Positions 32,790-45,582 of a DNA stretch of 64,000 nt are shown here, in pieces (position 1 is the stretch's first letter; each line of letters begins with the position of its first letter). Made by a program: the position numbers and the translations under genes. Origin of the DNA: Dendrolimus kikuchii (lineage: Eukaryota; Arthropoda; Insecta; Lepidoptera; Lasiocampidae); the NCBI GenBank assembly GCA_019925095.2, contig CM034388.1, forward strand, positions 28,216,934 to 28,280,933, given 5' to 3'. The notes under the pieces were generated by a model. The model made no database searches. It saw only the letters and a program-made list of their open reading frames with translations, and was not told where the DNA came from.

Positions 32790-32975
32790 ACGCGTTATCT
32801 CAATGTATAGGTTAAATCACGATGTTTTTCTTCACCGTCAGCATGTGGTGATGTGGATGCGAACATATCTTTAAATCCGTCTCAGGGTGCAATTGAAACC
32901 AGGGTCAGGCACCTGTTGCCTGGCACATGCTGAACTGCACCTATTTGGTGCTATCGCGAGTTTTTTTTTTTTTGG
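32790..32975 (-). mobile_element. Decayed SINE with tRNA-like head
   Basis: GATGTTTTTCTTCACCGTCA and GGTGCTATCGCGAG match the tail and head of another widespread lepidopteran SINE type. A run of T follows at about 32960. The promoter boxes are eroded. Confidence 0.5.
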
Positions 32976-35024
32976 TATGTATCATGTTACAATTCATCGC
33001 CATGTGTCTCGCTGTGATGACTAAATAAACGTTTTTTCTTTCTTTCTTCTTTTTAAATAAATTTAACCTTATTGACATATAAAATAAACAGTCGTTGAAG
33101 TAACATCTTTACATCTTACTTTTAAAATATTATAGAAATAATTTTAATTATTGTTTTATTTCGCGTAATTGAGTACCCGATTAGGCTCCTTTGATTTGTA
33201 AAAAATGACGTCATAAGTTTTTGTACGCTCGTACATAATCTATGAGGCGGCGACGCGACGTTTTGTAAGGCGATAAAGAGCTCCTCAGTGGATTTGACTG
33301 TCCGCTCCTCTATTGTAACGACTTGCATCTTATTGTTAGGACTACCACATTTGAGGAACTAGACCGGACTTTGGAGAGTAGTAAAATCAACACGTGTCTA
33401 GATATACTAGTAGTTCTTAGATATAGCATAAGTTCCACTTTATGTTGATACTTGTCACGTTTATCATATGAATCTGCAAAAACGACCTCTTTATGCTAAA
33501 ATATGCTCTCTGTACTTTTATGGGTTTGATTGTTTGTATGTGATTATAAGATAAGGTTTTATTACGTCACATGACTCAGAGCTTTTGCATAATCGATCTC
33601 GCGATGTATGTGCCAGACTAAACGCTGGTTAGTCGCACCTATCCTTTATTAACTTATCAATACTATTGTTTTGATTCGGTGCGCAATTTGTTGACTCATC
33701 GTATTGTGAGGGGCAAATGTGTGAGCGTAATTGGCCTAGTGTAAGCCGATTGGTCGGGACACAGGGTAACGTAGACTCCTTACGTCTAAAATGGGAGTTG
33801 CCAAAATACTTATTTCTAATTTGTGAAAGAAAGGAATATTTTCCCATAAAAAAAACAAAACGAATGCCTCCACAATAGTTCAAAACTTTGTTGTTTATTA
33901 AGAAAAGAAAAATATTTTACATAGAAACATAGATATTTATTGCTATATAGTGATATATCTGTCTAGTATCTACATTTTGGGTCAAAAATACGTAAAATAC
34001 GTGTAGATATATTAGGGGACAAATATCTGCAAATAATATAATCAGCCGAAAAGAGTTTGTTCTCGCTCGGTATTTCATATCTCACTTAATCAGTTATTAA
34101 TCTGCTGTTTTCTTTTTGCATATTTTTAACAATATTTCTGTTGGTTGTTACAATCTTAAACTACGTAATTTTCATGGAGACGCTGGTGCCTTAGCCGCTA
34201 AACTACCATGACTTCTCTAAAAACCTGTATTAAAATATTTGAAGGTATTTACAAAAACGATGATACTTATAATAACATAATAAGTATCTAGCCATATTGT
34301 TTTCACATCCTACAAACCCACGGGATTAGATGGTATCAAGTTTAGGTATTTTATTGGGACAACAAAAAACTAAATTTTAAAATTTTATACACAGAATTTC
34401 AACTTAAAACATTGAGTAATAACGCAAGCCCACAGCGCCATCCACAGGTTAAATAAATATATTATTAAAGAAAAAGTGTATGTATAGGCGAGTTCGCTAG
34501 GCTATTAAATATGTACATGTAACATTTTATATATTATTGTAAATAAAAGGAAGAGCAGAAACAACGTTAGAAAAAGGAAGAAAATTGTAGGTTCAAACTG
34601 ATCATTCGTTTTGCCAGAAGACGGGAGCGTGCTCGTAGCTCTCACTCGTGCTCTTCCACGAGTCGGTCTGTGCAAGCAATACAATAAAGCTAATTTGACT
34701 AATAGGTGCGCAGTAATCGTCGCCGCGTGTGGTGTTAGGATTACAAGGTAAAGCTTTTCTATATGAAGTTTCGTAATGAACGAACGATAGCCATTGTTCT
34801 AGTTTAATTGTTTGGCTGTTTATTCTAATCGTCGTTTGATAAAGTATTCAAAAGATCACTGATATGGGAAGCTTATAATTTAATCTTCTTTGAATCTCAT
34901 TAGATTCTAATATCTTATTTTTCAAGGCGTTGCTTCGACGTAGAATAATAATGAGTATGCCGAAATAAAGTTGGATAGAGGTACAGTAGTGATTGTTGGT
35001 TTAAGTTTTAAAGGTTAAAATAAA
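32976..35024. other. No gene recognised; repeat-poor
   Basis: A poly(T)/pyrimidine run at 33032-33055 and AT-rich sequence. The frames 33122-33328 and 33629-33883 (-) have no known domain. 34175-34215 has a minus-strand TAGTTTAGCGGCTAAGGCAC (box A-like) and may be a SINE scrap. Confidence 0.4.
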
Positions 35025-35262
35025 CTAGTGGTCGCTCCTGCTAGAAATTCGACCATAATAATTAATGTCAAAGACTATACTTCTATAATCACAGATTTCG
35101 CCAAGGCTACACTGTTAATTTGACTTTAACAATAAACAAAGAGTATATATGCGTGTGTGTGTCAAATACATGGTAGTGTGTGTAATGTTTTTTTTTTAAT
35201 TGATTTAATGTATTTTTATGCATAATTAAAAAAAAAGCATTAGCAGCCGATGTTTTATCGGC
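35025..35262 (+). mobile_element. Foldback family G, partial arm with the uninterrupted site
   Basis: It runs ACTAGTGGTCGCTCCTGCTA to TTAATGTATTTTTATGCATA. A ~30-bp deletion relative to 4025 removes GTTTGAATAC-type sequence. It shows the intact target used by two LINE insertions elsewhere in the family. Confidence 0.8.
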
Positions 35263-35753
35263 CCCCAGTCATAGTTTCTGTCACTTATTTTTCTTCTAAT
35301 ATGGACATGGTAGGTTTTAAATAAGAGATTAATGTAAAATGACAATTTTTTAAATACATTATAACTATAGCCTAGACTACATAGGTCTTTGATAATTATT
35401 AAAAACTAATTATTCTATTAGAATGTTCTTAATTAAATATTTCTTTTAATTTCTTTGATTAAAATGATTTCAACGATATCGACATTGATTTCGCCAGAGT
35501 CTTAAAACTTGAATAATGATTTAAAAAGCGACTCTAATTACTTTTATATAATTTTTAAAAACTTTTTCCACTTTTCATCAGTTAGGATAAAATTAAATGG
35601 AACTAAGTATGAAAAAATAAACTAAAAATCGTTAAACTTTATTTTAATCATAAATTGAAAGGATAGAAAAATAATATCGAGATAGGTCTTAATTTAAGAA
35701 TGACAAGTTATGGGTTATTTGTACTAGCTTACGGTATTTAATTTTAATCATAG
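35263..35753. other. No gene recognised
   Basis: AT-rich sequence. Confidence 0.45.
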
Positions 35754-36021
35754 TTTTTTTTTATGCATGAGTTCAACAGACAGGCAGACGGCTCAAATGA
35801 TGGAAAGCGGTTACCATCGCCTATGGACATTTGTAACACCAAAGGTGTCACACATGCTTTGCTACTGTCTAAAGGGAGAGTGGAACCTGGCCACTAATGC
35901 CAGAACACAAGCTCAACTCAAGCTCGTTATGGCGGTATACTCTAGACCAGGGGGGGCGCCTCCTACGACAGGTCGCCCGGCCGCAGGTAATTGTATTTTT
36001 TTTTTGTTCCCGCGCGGATAA
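35754..36021 (-). mobile_element. SINE-like AATAAA element, tandem pair member 1
   Basis: Diverged copy with a deletion around 35950 that removes the CTGGCTGTGGG block. The sibling at 36037 follows after about 15 bp in the same orientation. Confidence 0.82.
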
Positions 36022-36036
36022 AGTTTATTAAAGAAA

Positions 36037-36346
36037 TATTATTATTTTTTTATTCCAGGAGATCAGCAGACAGGCAGACGGCCCACTTGATGTCAAGCGG
36101 TTACCATCGCCTATGGACATTTGCAACCCCAAAGGTGCTACAAATGCGCTGCTGCTCTCTTAAGGGAGATTGGAACCTGGTCACTAATGCCGGAACACAA
36201 CTCAAGGTTGTTATGGCGACATACTTTAGACCAGGGGTGGTAGCCATCCAGTCGGGCAAATGCACTACCACCTGGCTGTGGGTTGTTAAGTCGCCTCTTA
36301 CGACAGGCCGCCCGGCCGCAGGAAATTGTATTATTTCTCCGTTCCG
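36037..36346 (-). mobile_element. SINE-like AATAAA element, tandem pair member 2
   Basis: Well-preserved copy. The minus-strand 5' end is truncated at GAACGGAG, so the TATCCGTGC start is missing. The A-rich end faces copy 1. Confidence 0.85.
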
Positions 36347-36605
36347 TTAAATATAAGGAAATCTGACCTAAAACTTGCTCTGCCTCCATCCGCGTCGATA
36401 ACGGTGTGATCATTAATTTATTATTCGTGTTTTGGACGCACCGTCGATGCGATATTTCCAAAATATATTTAATGTTTGCGAAATTCATGTTTAAATGATC
36501 GGTACTTCCCTGTAATTAAGATTGCCGACTGACCACCCGGGTGCAAAGTTTTGGTATTGTGTTGAGTAATATAATATCTAGAGGCGTAAGGTAGGTAAGC
36601 TTCGA
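36347..36605. other. Nothing recognised
   Basis: Unique sequence. Confidence 0.4.
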
Positions 36606-37000
36606 TAGGTCTTCTCGTCGACCATTCCGCAATGCTTGAAGACGAAAGTCTTCGAGCAGTGCGTCCTACTCATCATGACATACGTTGACGAGACATGGAT
36701 GCTGACGATGGGACTGTTCCACAAATTCAGAGTCGTTCAACGGGCTATGAAGCGAGCTACGTTAGGTGTTTCTCTAATGGATAGAATCAGAATTGAGGAT
36801 ATCTGTAAGAGAACGAAGGTAACCGAGATAGCTCACAAAATTAGCAAGTTGAAGTGGCAGTGGGCCGGTCACGGCCGTCGTAGAACCGACGGCGGACGGA
36901 GTGGAGACCATGTCTCGGCAAATGTAAAGTAGGACGCCCTCCAGCCCTGTGGACTGACGACCTGCGCAAGGTTACCGGCAAGGGCTGGATGAGGAAGACG
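36606..37000 (+). pseudogene. Non-LTR reverse transcriptase C-terminal fragment, frameshifted
   Basis: The open frame 36636-36932 reads MKTKVFEQCVLLIMTYVDET (end of the palm/thumb), then VVQRAMKRATLGVSLMDRI, KWQWAGHGRRRTDGG. After that the frame shifts, and GRPP-region residues continue downstream (PALWTDDLRKVTGKGWMRK in another frame). It includes about 40 residues more of the reverse transcriptase than the 6404 copy. Same family, opposite strand. Confidence 0.9.
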
Positions 37001-38380
37001 GGGTGCCTAATGTTTTAGGCGATGATACACTTAACATAGTCTTTTTCCATCCTTACATCTCAAACTTAAGGATACATAAATAAAGCACCTGGTATCCCAT
37101 TAAAATTTAGATTTATTCTTCTTTTTCGAATATAGTGTATAAGTTGATTAATGGCACGTTTTTGGGTCATCGGACACATTAAACTCTTGAAATCATCTGA
37201 CACTCCGACTCTGTTGATCATCATCACAATATATATTTAAGACGTAATAGTACTTGTCGGTGGAGCCTCCTCCAATCTTCTCTCTGCTTTGCTAGCTGTT
37301 TCATTTCTTTATGTGAAACGAGACCAATCTTTTCCTCTATTTATTCGATAAACGTCCTCCTAGGTCTTAGCTACTGTATTGATATAAATTTACAAAAGGC
37401 CCCTAACATGTTTTTTAAAGTCCTATACCAACAATAAAGAGCATTAGTCAGTGATACTATCGCCAAAAGTGAATGATCTATCACGAGCTTTAATGAAACG
37501 TGGTTGCGGATAATAGTGCGCTCAGGAGATTCGCTTATAAGTATTGTAATACTAGTTTAGTAAGTAATTGATGCAGGGAGGGAACCCAGTGAACAAATTA
37601 AGAGATTCGAAAGAGTAACGCTTGAGTGAAATTTCATTTCAATAACCGCGATAAATTCCATTTGCACCGTCGTTTATGTATCGTTGAATTAATCGAGGGG
37701 ACAGGCGGCATGAAATATTTGGTTGGAGGATGTGGTTGGCTGGGTGGGTGGCTTGAGGATTTTGCTTAAGAAATTATTAATTTCACGACTGCGTTGAGAA
37801 GAGGTACGTAAATTGATTTGGAAGTTGTCTTCTATTTATAATGTACTACAGCGGTTTCGTAAGTGTAAATTTTGATTACTTATACCACGGAGCTGTCTCG
37901 TTTTACGATGTGAAAAGTGTAATATCTCCTTGTTACCGTCATGGAATGTAAATAATTAAATAAAAAAGACATTTAATTTTCCAAAACCATTATAATCAAA
38001 TTAATTCCTTAGCCAAACAAACACACATTCACATTTGAATATTAGTTTGGATAAGATAGCTAGTTGATATTTAAATATGGGGAAAGTTTTGATTTCTATT
38101 CTGTCGGGTTTTCCAATCATGACCACTACCCTAATCTTTAATCCCGGTTATGTTTACAACGATCAGTTCGAGGTCTACGTTTCTACTTTTCGTTTTAATT
38201 TCCTGTGTACAAATTTGGGTTTTTCTCTTTCAAAGCAATAAATCACGTCTTCCGCCCGTCCCACTTATTATTTATATTATACTTCAAAAATATGATACTA
38301 CTGTAGCTTTAGATGTGTTTAGTTGTTTAACACCGCTGCCTTTAATTCCAAAAGAAATGTTTGCTTAAACAGATTTGGCG
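37001..38380. other. No gene recognised; repeat-poor
   Basis: AT-rich unique sequence. The frame 38150-38368 has no known domain. Confidence 0.4.
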
Positions 38381-38770
38381 TGACTTGTTCAATATAAATT
38401 TTCCATACAACATGATGAGCAATCCGTATCACCGAAATTTCGTGCGTTATTTGTAGCGGCGCGTGCGTATACTCTCTCGGTATTATTTTAGGCGAGTTGG
38501 GTCCACTGTGCACTATTACGGCAGGCTCGGCTGTTGCATAATTCAGCCGCGGGCCCGCCGTTTGCATTCCGATACTTGATATGTGCTTTCACATGTATTT
38601 ATGGACGAGATTTTGTGTCTCCTTAATGTTTGGCGAATGAATAAATTGTTGGGAGCATATAGCATAAATACAATGGGCTAGCCGGCGGCTGTGTTCGTTA
38701 TTCGGCGGAGGGCTGGCCGCGCTGTCGCCGCGTCAAGCGTGCTCACTTAAATCTGATCCAGGGCTGTTCG
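38381..38770. other. GC-richer, repeat-free block
   Basis: CCGCGGGCCCGCCG at about 38547-38560 and GCTAGCCGGCGGCTG at about 38678-38692 stand out from the AT-rich background. No coding frame is convincing. Could be regulatory DNA. Confidence 0.35.
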
Positions 38771-40069
38771 GTTCTGCTTATTAAATCATATTTCTCAAAA
38801 AAGTTCCATCTATTCGCTTTGCTTTATGAAAATTTAGAAGAATAGTATCTACAGACAACTAATCCTACTGAATTACGTTTGTTTTAATCATCTCAAATAT
38901 CACATTAAACAGTGCGTTGTTAACAAAATCTATTAATGTTCTCCGTCTTTCCATAATTCGATAAGTTCAATTGTTAGTAGCCGAAAATTTTAGTTCGAAG
39001 TATTTTTCCAATTTATGACTAGCACGTCTGGTACAACAACGTGAACACTAACAGTAGTATTGATCCGCAAATTTCCCATCGCTCAGGAAACGCTTCAGCT
39101 CCAGGCGTGTGAGAGAGACCACTCTATCATATTTTTATAATAAGAATTCGTCGGTTGCGTTTAGCGTCATGACGAACTCGGCCTACGGCGTTTGTAACAG
39201 CCCACCGCCTCGGAGAACAATCGTCTCGAAATCCCAACACCACTCATCATTTAAAGCTGCCAACCTTGGTCATGTCCGATATCATTGTTTAGGGGCTTCG
39301 TTACTCCGCCGGTTTATGTCGCAGCTTACAAATTGGCGTGGCCTGATACGGCGGCGCCTGCACTCGCAAATCCAACTCGGAAATTATGTTCGGATGTTTA
39401 CATACATTATTTGCACTGTGTTTGATATTGTTATTGATACAGGTCAACCTGGCACAGTTGACGAATGTGGATGAATTTTAAGCATAAAAGTAATTTTTAT
39501 TTTTCCTTTTTTACCTTTTCCCACTCACAATAGGTATGTCTTTTTCTTCCATATTCCTTTAGTTTGGATTACGTCCTCTGTTCCAACACAAGTTATAATA
39601 TCATTCTAATCACAGCACTATGTGTATTAAATAATAACTAATCAATCGTAATTTTTTGTGCGAACTTTAACATGTACCAGCTATGCAATTATGTTTTCAA
39701 AAATTTAGAAACCTAAAAAAATTTGGATCTTGTTTGTTTTGAGCAAGAGTTGTGTGTTTGCGATGAAAATTTTAGCTGTTTAGTGAAAAGTACTTTTTTT
39801 GAGCTTCCACAAGCAGTCAGTCATTTGGCGTAAATCAAAAAGCTACAGCATGACTGTGGGTGTTACATGGGTACGGTCTTCACCTGGTGACTATATCCTT
39901 GATGATTATTCTACCACTTTACACTTTACACTTTACATTCATAGTATAAAGGGTCAGCTTGTAATTCGATTTGTGTACTAATTTGATCTAAATGACAAAA
40001 TATTGGTATATAAAGTTATCAGGTTATTTTGAAGTGGTTTTCAGGTTTCATATATCTTCTTTATATAGC
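38771..40069. other. No gene recognised; one 121-codon frame
   Basis: The frame 39109-39474 (+) is open but has no recognisable family or splice signals that I can defend. A short CTTTACA repeat lies at about 39916-39938. Confidence 0.35.
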
Positions 40070-40560
40070 ATAAAACAAAGTCCCTTTTTACTAAACTACG
40101 CAACCGATTTTTAAATGGTTTTCATCATCAGTCAGATAAATTTTTAGGGAAGGTATTCTATTGTTAATAACATTTGTTATAAGTAATGCCACCTACTATT
40201 GTAACAATTGCGGGTAGTTGTGATTACTAATCGGATATAAAAGCGAGGGGTTTAGTGACGAAGAATCATTCTTACTACAACTTTGGTCGGATGTATATGT
40301 CATAGTAGCGCTCTAGGGTAGTTCTAATTGTAATTAAGGTCGGTATATTTCGTTCTGAATTCAAATGAAACAGTTCTCAAAGCTCTACTACGTGTTTCGT
40401 TATATAAATTAATCCTGCACTAATAATATGTACTAGACTTTGTCGGCGGTTTCGCTCGCGATTTAATAGTAAAAAACCTAAATAATTTTTTGTGTACATA
40501 GTAAAATAGACCCACCCAGTAGGGTTTGATCCGCGGCGTAGTCGCGGGGATAACTGTAAT
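40070..40560 (-). repeat. Decayed dispersed repeat
   Basis: Left part CTTTATATAGCATAAAACAA and CCTTTTTACTAAACTACGC; right part TTGATCCGCGGCGTAGTCGC. These resemble the two ends of the class seen at 8277 and 52315. Assignment tentative. Confidence 0.35.
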
Positions 40561-40639
40561 TCAGTCATATCTACGTCTTTTGTTGAAGTTCCCGCCAAAA
40601 ACTCTTTGTGTAAGGGTCATGCTTTACCTCTATCAGTAA

Positions 40640-41321
40640 GGCTGCCTGTCCATTAAAGCGGAGAGATGCTGCCGAGCGGAGAAACGGAGAAATATAAACC
40701 AATAGGATTGGCTACCTGTGCATTGGCACTATTTTTATGCAATACTATTGTTTTTTTTTCGCCTTCTCCTCCATCATAAATCAAGATAGAGGTCTTTTTA
40801 TTCTTTTCTTTTTTTATTTATCTTATTACTACTATACACAGGGAAAGGGTAAGGGGTTCTTTATTTCTTATTTTTTCTTAATTTTTTCTTATTTTTCTTT
40901 TCTTTCTTTTCAAAACTCTTATATCTATTACATTTGGTACTAATTCTAATTTACACTTTTATATTTATATTTTTTCTATATCTATTTGTTATTTTACTTA
41001 ACTATTTTTATGCTATTTATTGTTACTGTTATATTACATTTCTTCTTTTCTATATCTATACTAGTTTCTTACTTGCTAAGGTTATTTGTATTTATTTATT
41101 ACTTTTAAAACTAAGCACTGTTGATACATATATAGAAATATGTGTACAGTGTTAATTGTTTGCGTTTCTTTTGACCACGGTCTCTGTTACTTTAATCGCG
41201 TATTTTACAAACACCTCCCTCTTTTTCTTTCCTAGTAGCTCATGTACCTGCAATCCTATTGGTGAATACTTCTCAGTTTCTCCGCTCCGCAGCCTCGCTC
41301 CGCTTCAATGGACTGGCAGCC
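40640..41321. mobile_element. 682-bp Harbinger-like element, TAA duplication
   Basis: The ends GGCTGCCTGTCCATTAAAGC and, inverted, GGCTGCCAGTCCATTGAAGC continue as about 71-bp inverted repeats through CCAATAGGATTG. TAA at 40637-40639 and 41322-41324 is the 3-bp target duplication. The core 40747-41120 is strongly T-rich on the plus strand, so the long open frames there (40737-40943, 40934-41155) are compositional. No transposase. Confidence 0.92.
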
Positions 41322-41994
41322 TAAACATCTAAGGCTATTTATACAATATGCACTTGATGCAAACTAAGTCACAATTATCTCTGTGTGGCATCAAAGTAGA
41401 ATTCCGCTCACATCTCACTTACCGCAATCGTAATGATTTGCAGCGTAGGCTCCAGTTTGTATTCACTCGGCGTCACAATTCGTATGCACGCTCGGTTCGC
41501 ATTTAACAGTGTGTACTGACCCCAAGTGCATAGGATACTTCCGCCACTCTGTGACTCAATTTTCATGTGGACAGCCAAATTACCTGAGTTACTTTTTATC
41601 ATCATAGAAAATGTCGCAGTCTCATAATCTTATTAATTTTTGTTCCTTCGTCTTCTGCCCGGGCGAACAAGATTGCCCGAGTCTAGTACTATTTATTTAT
41701 TATTTAACTCTATATAACGACACTGAAGGGACTGTGCAATTTATGGCGTTATAGAGAGTTGTCGTTAAATGGAGAGTAGTCTGTTATTTTTGTCTGACGT
41801 CTTTTGTTGCACCAGTAATTTTGTTCTATTTTTTTACTTATTTTTTTTTATCTTCGGATATTCAGGCATCTTGGTGAGCATAATCTTATTACGAACGTAC
41901 ATATGTGACGTCATAAGTGTCTTGATCAACTTATACAGGCTAAGTTTTACAAGTGGACCTCCAAGGTCAAATCCGAAATCTTAAGATATAGCAT
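41322..41994. other. No gene recognised
   Basis: Unique sequence. The frames 41408-41605 (-) and 41769-41984 (+) lack domains. Confidence 0.4.
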
Positions 41995-42222
41995 GACGGC
42001 CTCTGTCGCTGAGCGGGTTAAGCCTCAACCGGCCGAGCTCACTGGAAAGCAAAGGTTCCGGGTTCGATTTCTGGCATGGTAAATTTTGTAAACGAACTTT
42101 CCGTTATTTACTGTGGTCTGGGTGTCTGGGATCGGCCCCAGTGGTCCGTTGTATATCATCCATAACACAAGCGTAACTTGCTTAGTTTGGGGATAAACAA
42201 TGTCTGTGTTTGTCTGCTGATT
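41995..42222 (+). mobile_element. tRNA-derived SINE, only full-length plus-strand copy
   Basis: The head GACGGCCTCTGTCGCTGAGC has box A CGCTGAGCGGG, and box B GGTTCGATTTC is slightly decayed. The body and TGTTTGTCTGCTGATTA end are intact, with a TTATT-rich tail to 42240. Confidence 0.92.
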
Positions 42223-42345
42223 ATTTATTTTTTATTATTATTAAGCGTAAAATACTCAATGGACTCTCGGGGCCGATTTGGACGAAATCTAAAGCGGCAT
42301 CATTAGGTTTTTGAAAAATCAATTAACTTAGTCAGGAATAGAATT

Positions 42346-42376
<31 letters not shown>

Positions 42377-42886
42377 CATATTGCTTGTGAAAGTATATTG
42401 GTTCTACTCGCTAGCACAGCAAGGAACTTGAATTGAATACTGCGAGTATAGTTGTCCGGTATGTAAAAGCTTATACCCATGAAATTGTTGGGATTACAGA
42501 TCAAACCCCGTAACAATTTTATATATATGCCTCTTCACTTCCATTTTGTAGTATCCTACCATTCCAAGAACAAAGAGAGTAAGTAAGATACATATTAGTG
42601 GAGAATTTAGAACAGAGATAGATTATAGTCTACGTTTACCCCGGATATTTTTTTTAACGCGAGCGAAGCCGCGGGAAAAGCTAGGCCAATATATGCTGCA
42701 CGTGTCAAAATAAATGTTATCCAAACAGAGGATGTCTGTAATTAGCGACATAACAAAACGCTTAATGGGTATCGGATAAGATCAGAATGACGCAATATGC
42801 CAATCAAAGGATACAGGGCAGATGTTGTGAGTCTATGTGGATGGAAATATAATCGCGGATCCAATTATTGGATACTAGGGCTTTGG
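42223..42886. other. No gene; scrap of a dispersed repeat at 42635-42695
   Basis: AACGCGAGCGAAGCCGCGGG and AAAAGCTAGGCC match the GCTAGT-ended repeat terminus. The rest is unique. Confidence 0.45.
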
Positions 42887-43320
42887 TATGACGCCGTCTG
42901 TCTCCAATATTGTTAGTAAAGTTCATGCAATTCACGAAGGTGAGCGGGTTTTACTTGTGGTAAACATGTATTTATGTGTGCGGGAGACCAAAAGCTGGTA
43001 TGTGCCACACTGTCTTCCCTTTGGCTCGAGAAGCGTCGATCCTCCGTCGTTTATCCGGACATCTACCTTCTAATGAGAGCGGGGGCGTCGAGTATTAGCA
43101 CCGCCCCACGCAGACGAGGAATCTGGCTTGGATCACCTCCAGCGGCGGAGCAAACGGCTGCGTGCGAAACCCAGAGCAAGGTCCGCCCGCATTTAAAGTC
43201 GTCGGATGAGGGAGCGAAGTTATTCCTCGCTCCTCATTCTGCTGTGACATTGGATGAGGCCTGCGAGTCTCCACACGCTCTCACCGTGATTCCCACACGG
43301 TAAGATGATCGTAACTGGAT
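42887..43320 (+). other. GC-rich block of unknown origin with two overlapping open frames
   Basis: The frames 42888-43073 and 42974-43303 overlap in different phases, with no known domain. Composition departs from the AT-rich surroundings (for example CCTCCAGCGGCGGAGCAAAC). It could be a mobile-element fragment or decayed exon. Confidence 0.35.
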
Positions 43321-43867
43321 TTCTCTTCGTTAAAAAAAAAGACTCGCACACTGTTCACTGTTCACACGTTTAACCACGAATAAAACTCGCTATCCTATGT
43401 GGATTGCGAGAACTATATCAGCTTTGTAGTCCTAAGTTACAAAGATTAGTGCTACAGCTCTTTCTACGTCTGCGATAGGACTCTAAGCTTTTGTTACTGC
43501 TTTCCGTACATTGGCATTGTGTAGGAGTTTTCGTTGTCGTTAGCTGATTACAATCTGTTACTGGATGTGGTCATTCCAAAATTATCCACCTTTCTCATCT
43601 AGCCACTACCGGCAACCTTATGTAGGTTGTAGGTCAACAATTTAATACGTAATACAATTTCATTTTTTTCTTTAATATGAAAGATTGTTCTTTTAAAACA
43701 TTTTGATTATCGACGGTATTATTGGAATGTGGTTATGTTTTAAAATACTTTACAGTGAAGACAAAAAGAAATTACACTATACTTTAATATCTAACAAAAG
43801 GTGATCAAATTCTTATATGACTACAACACTCGAGAATGAGATATATTAAAAGAAATTCCCTCACGAT
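43321..43867. other. No gene; 43597-43632 resembles the LINE C-terminal family
   Basis: CACTACCGGCAACCTTATGT and AGGTTGTAGGTCA parallel 6488-6520 (minus-strand LINE code). The remainder is AT-rich. Confidence 0.4.
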
Positions 43868-44125
43868 TTTATCACCGGCCAAGCAGACGTACGCACTCAC
43901 GCCACCGATATATGGTGGAAATACTAACGAAGCGGACGAAACGCTATGCCTCCTCTTTCAGCATACGCATCGCTGAAAAGTGGAACTCTTTACGTCTTAC
44001 GTCTGTTTTTCCTGAAGAATACAATCTAGGTGTCTTCAAGTCTCGCGTGAACAGCTACTTCTAGGTAAGCGTGCTCTACCTTAGACTGCATTTCCGCCTG
44101 ACATCAGGCGCAATGTCAGTCAAAC
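43868..44125 (+). pseudogene. Non-LTR ORF2 C-terminal fragment, decayed
   Basis: In one frame 43972-44064 reads RIAEKWNSLRLTSVFPEEYN and LGVFKSRVNSYF then a stop, matching the end of the 28776-29275 fragment. Upstream frames are broken by stops. An older copy of the same family. Confidence 0.82.
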
Positions 44126-45446
44126 GCGAACCTATTCATTATAAAAAAAAGTCCTAAAAAGTCATGAATCTTAAATTTTACTTTTGCTCGACACTTCTTC
44201 GGTTATGTACAGAACTTAACGCACAGACATTCCTTCAATAAACTTAGATTATATTTATAGAAAAGTTGCAGATCGATGATGTATAGAACTAAATCTATAA
44301 TGGATGAGGCGTCTCGTGTCAATCTAGTAAACGAAGCTCGCTGACGATCGCCGATGAATGCGCATAGCACGTTGCGTTAGTCTCCAAACAAAATACTTGA
44401 TTTCTTCAAAAGAGCTAACGAATATAATAGTGAATTTCATTTATAACGACTGTTTGAATATAGTAATGTAGCATTTAAGTCCCATAAAGAAAATGATTTG
44501 GCTGTACCGGCTGCGAATGTAAGGCTGATTTCGGATCTAGCGACTAATCTTAACAATCCCTTTGTAAGAATTTCCTTGAAATACTTTGCAGATATTGCGA
44601 CAACATACAAACACGCAAATGTTCATACATAGAATCATAAAGCTTTCTTACCTTTAGTGTACATCCACACAAGGTCAGCGGTTGTAATAATACGCGTTTA
44701 TATGTATTGCAAGGCCATTTTGTCTGGCAATAAATGTTGTTTTCTTTCTATCTACGTATATAACGACTTTCGGATATAGCGATAGAACTTTAGTGGTCCT
44801 TTTATCTTCGTTATAATCGAAATCCACTGTAAAGTCTGCGCCACAAAAGTCCAACACACGTGGCGCTGCAATAGCTGTATTTAATCCTGTCAAAGAAATT
44901 ATTTGTTAATCCTTAAATCTATAATAAAAGCTGTAAACCTATTTTTTTACTACTTAACCAACAAAATTCTATCAAATAGCGGAGCTTTTAGTTCCTTGGG
45001 ATTTCTTTCGTGGGGAGGACTTATTATAGTTCAAAACTCATTTCAAATGAGCAATGACGTTTACTGTTCACGAACCAAAAATGAACAGCGTAACGTCTGC
45101 GCCATTAACAAAAATCGATTGTTTATTAATGTCGTAATCGATTAATCGAATGATCCGTACTCGGCCGTGATGCGTGTTGATTAATTCGGCGAATCCACGC
45201 CGGCCCACTTCCTAAAACTAGTCTGGGAGACGCACATGGTTAAAATTAGGCCCGATCCAAGAATAGCGTAAACTGTGAGCACGCAGTGCGCACACAACGT
45301 GCCTCGCTCTAGATATTGTGTTACACTGTTATAGCAGCCGGGGTTTGTCCCAATGATGATCATGATATAAGAAGGTTCAGTTGCGATTGATGGGCTATTA
45401 TGGTACACCCATACATTTATGTACCTTATAAATTTCTCCTCAGTAG
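44126..45446. other. No gene recognised
   Basis: Unique AT-rich sequence. The frames 44675-44893 (-) and 44903-45145 have no known domain. 45185-45345 is GC-richer. Confidence 0.4.
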
Positions 45447-45448
45447 AG

Positions 45449-45570
45449 TTTTTTATTTTATTGCATGAGTTCAACAGACAGGCAGACGGCCTAAATGATG
45501 GAAAGCGGTTACCATCGCTTATGGACATTGGTAACCCCAAAGGTGCTACCAATGTGCTGCCGCTTTCTAA
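45449..45570 (-). mobile_element. SINE-like AATAAA element, inverted-pair half 1
   Basis: Only the 3' 120 bp (A-rich end to GTGCTGCCGCTTTCTAAA) remain. The opposite-strand sibling follows 12 bp later. Confidence 0.82.
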
Positions 45571-45582
45571 ATTAGGTAATTT

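Noticed and set aside
39109..39474. 121-codon plus-strand frame
   Set aside because: No recognisable domain, no defensible splice or start context, and it is within reach of chance in a GC-richer block.
40737..41155. Hydrophobic open frames resembling membrane proteins
   Set aside because: They come from the T-rich core of a non-autonomous transposon; Phe/Leu/Tyr-rich translation is compositional.
41637..41720. Small CCCGGGCGAACAAGATTGCCCGAG hairpin
   Set aside because: Short imperfect inverted repeat with no further support; expected by chance at this length in 64 kb.
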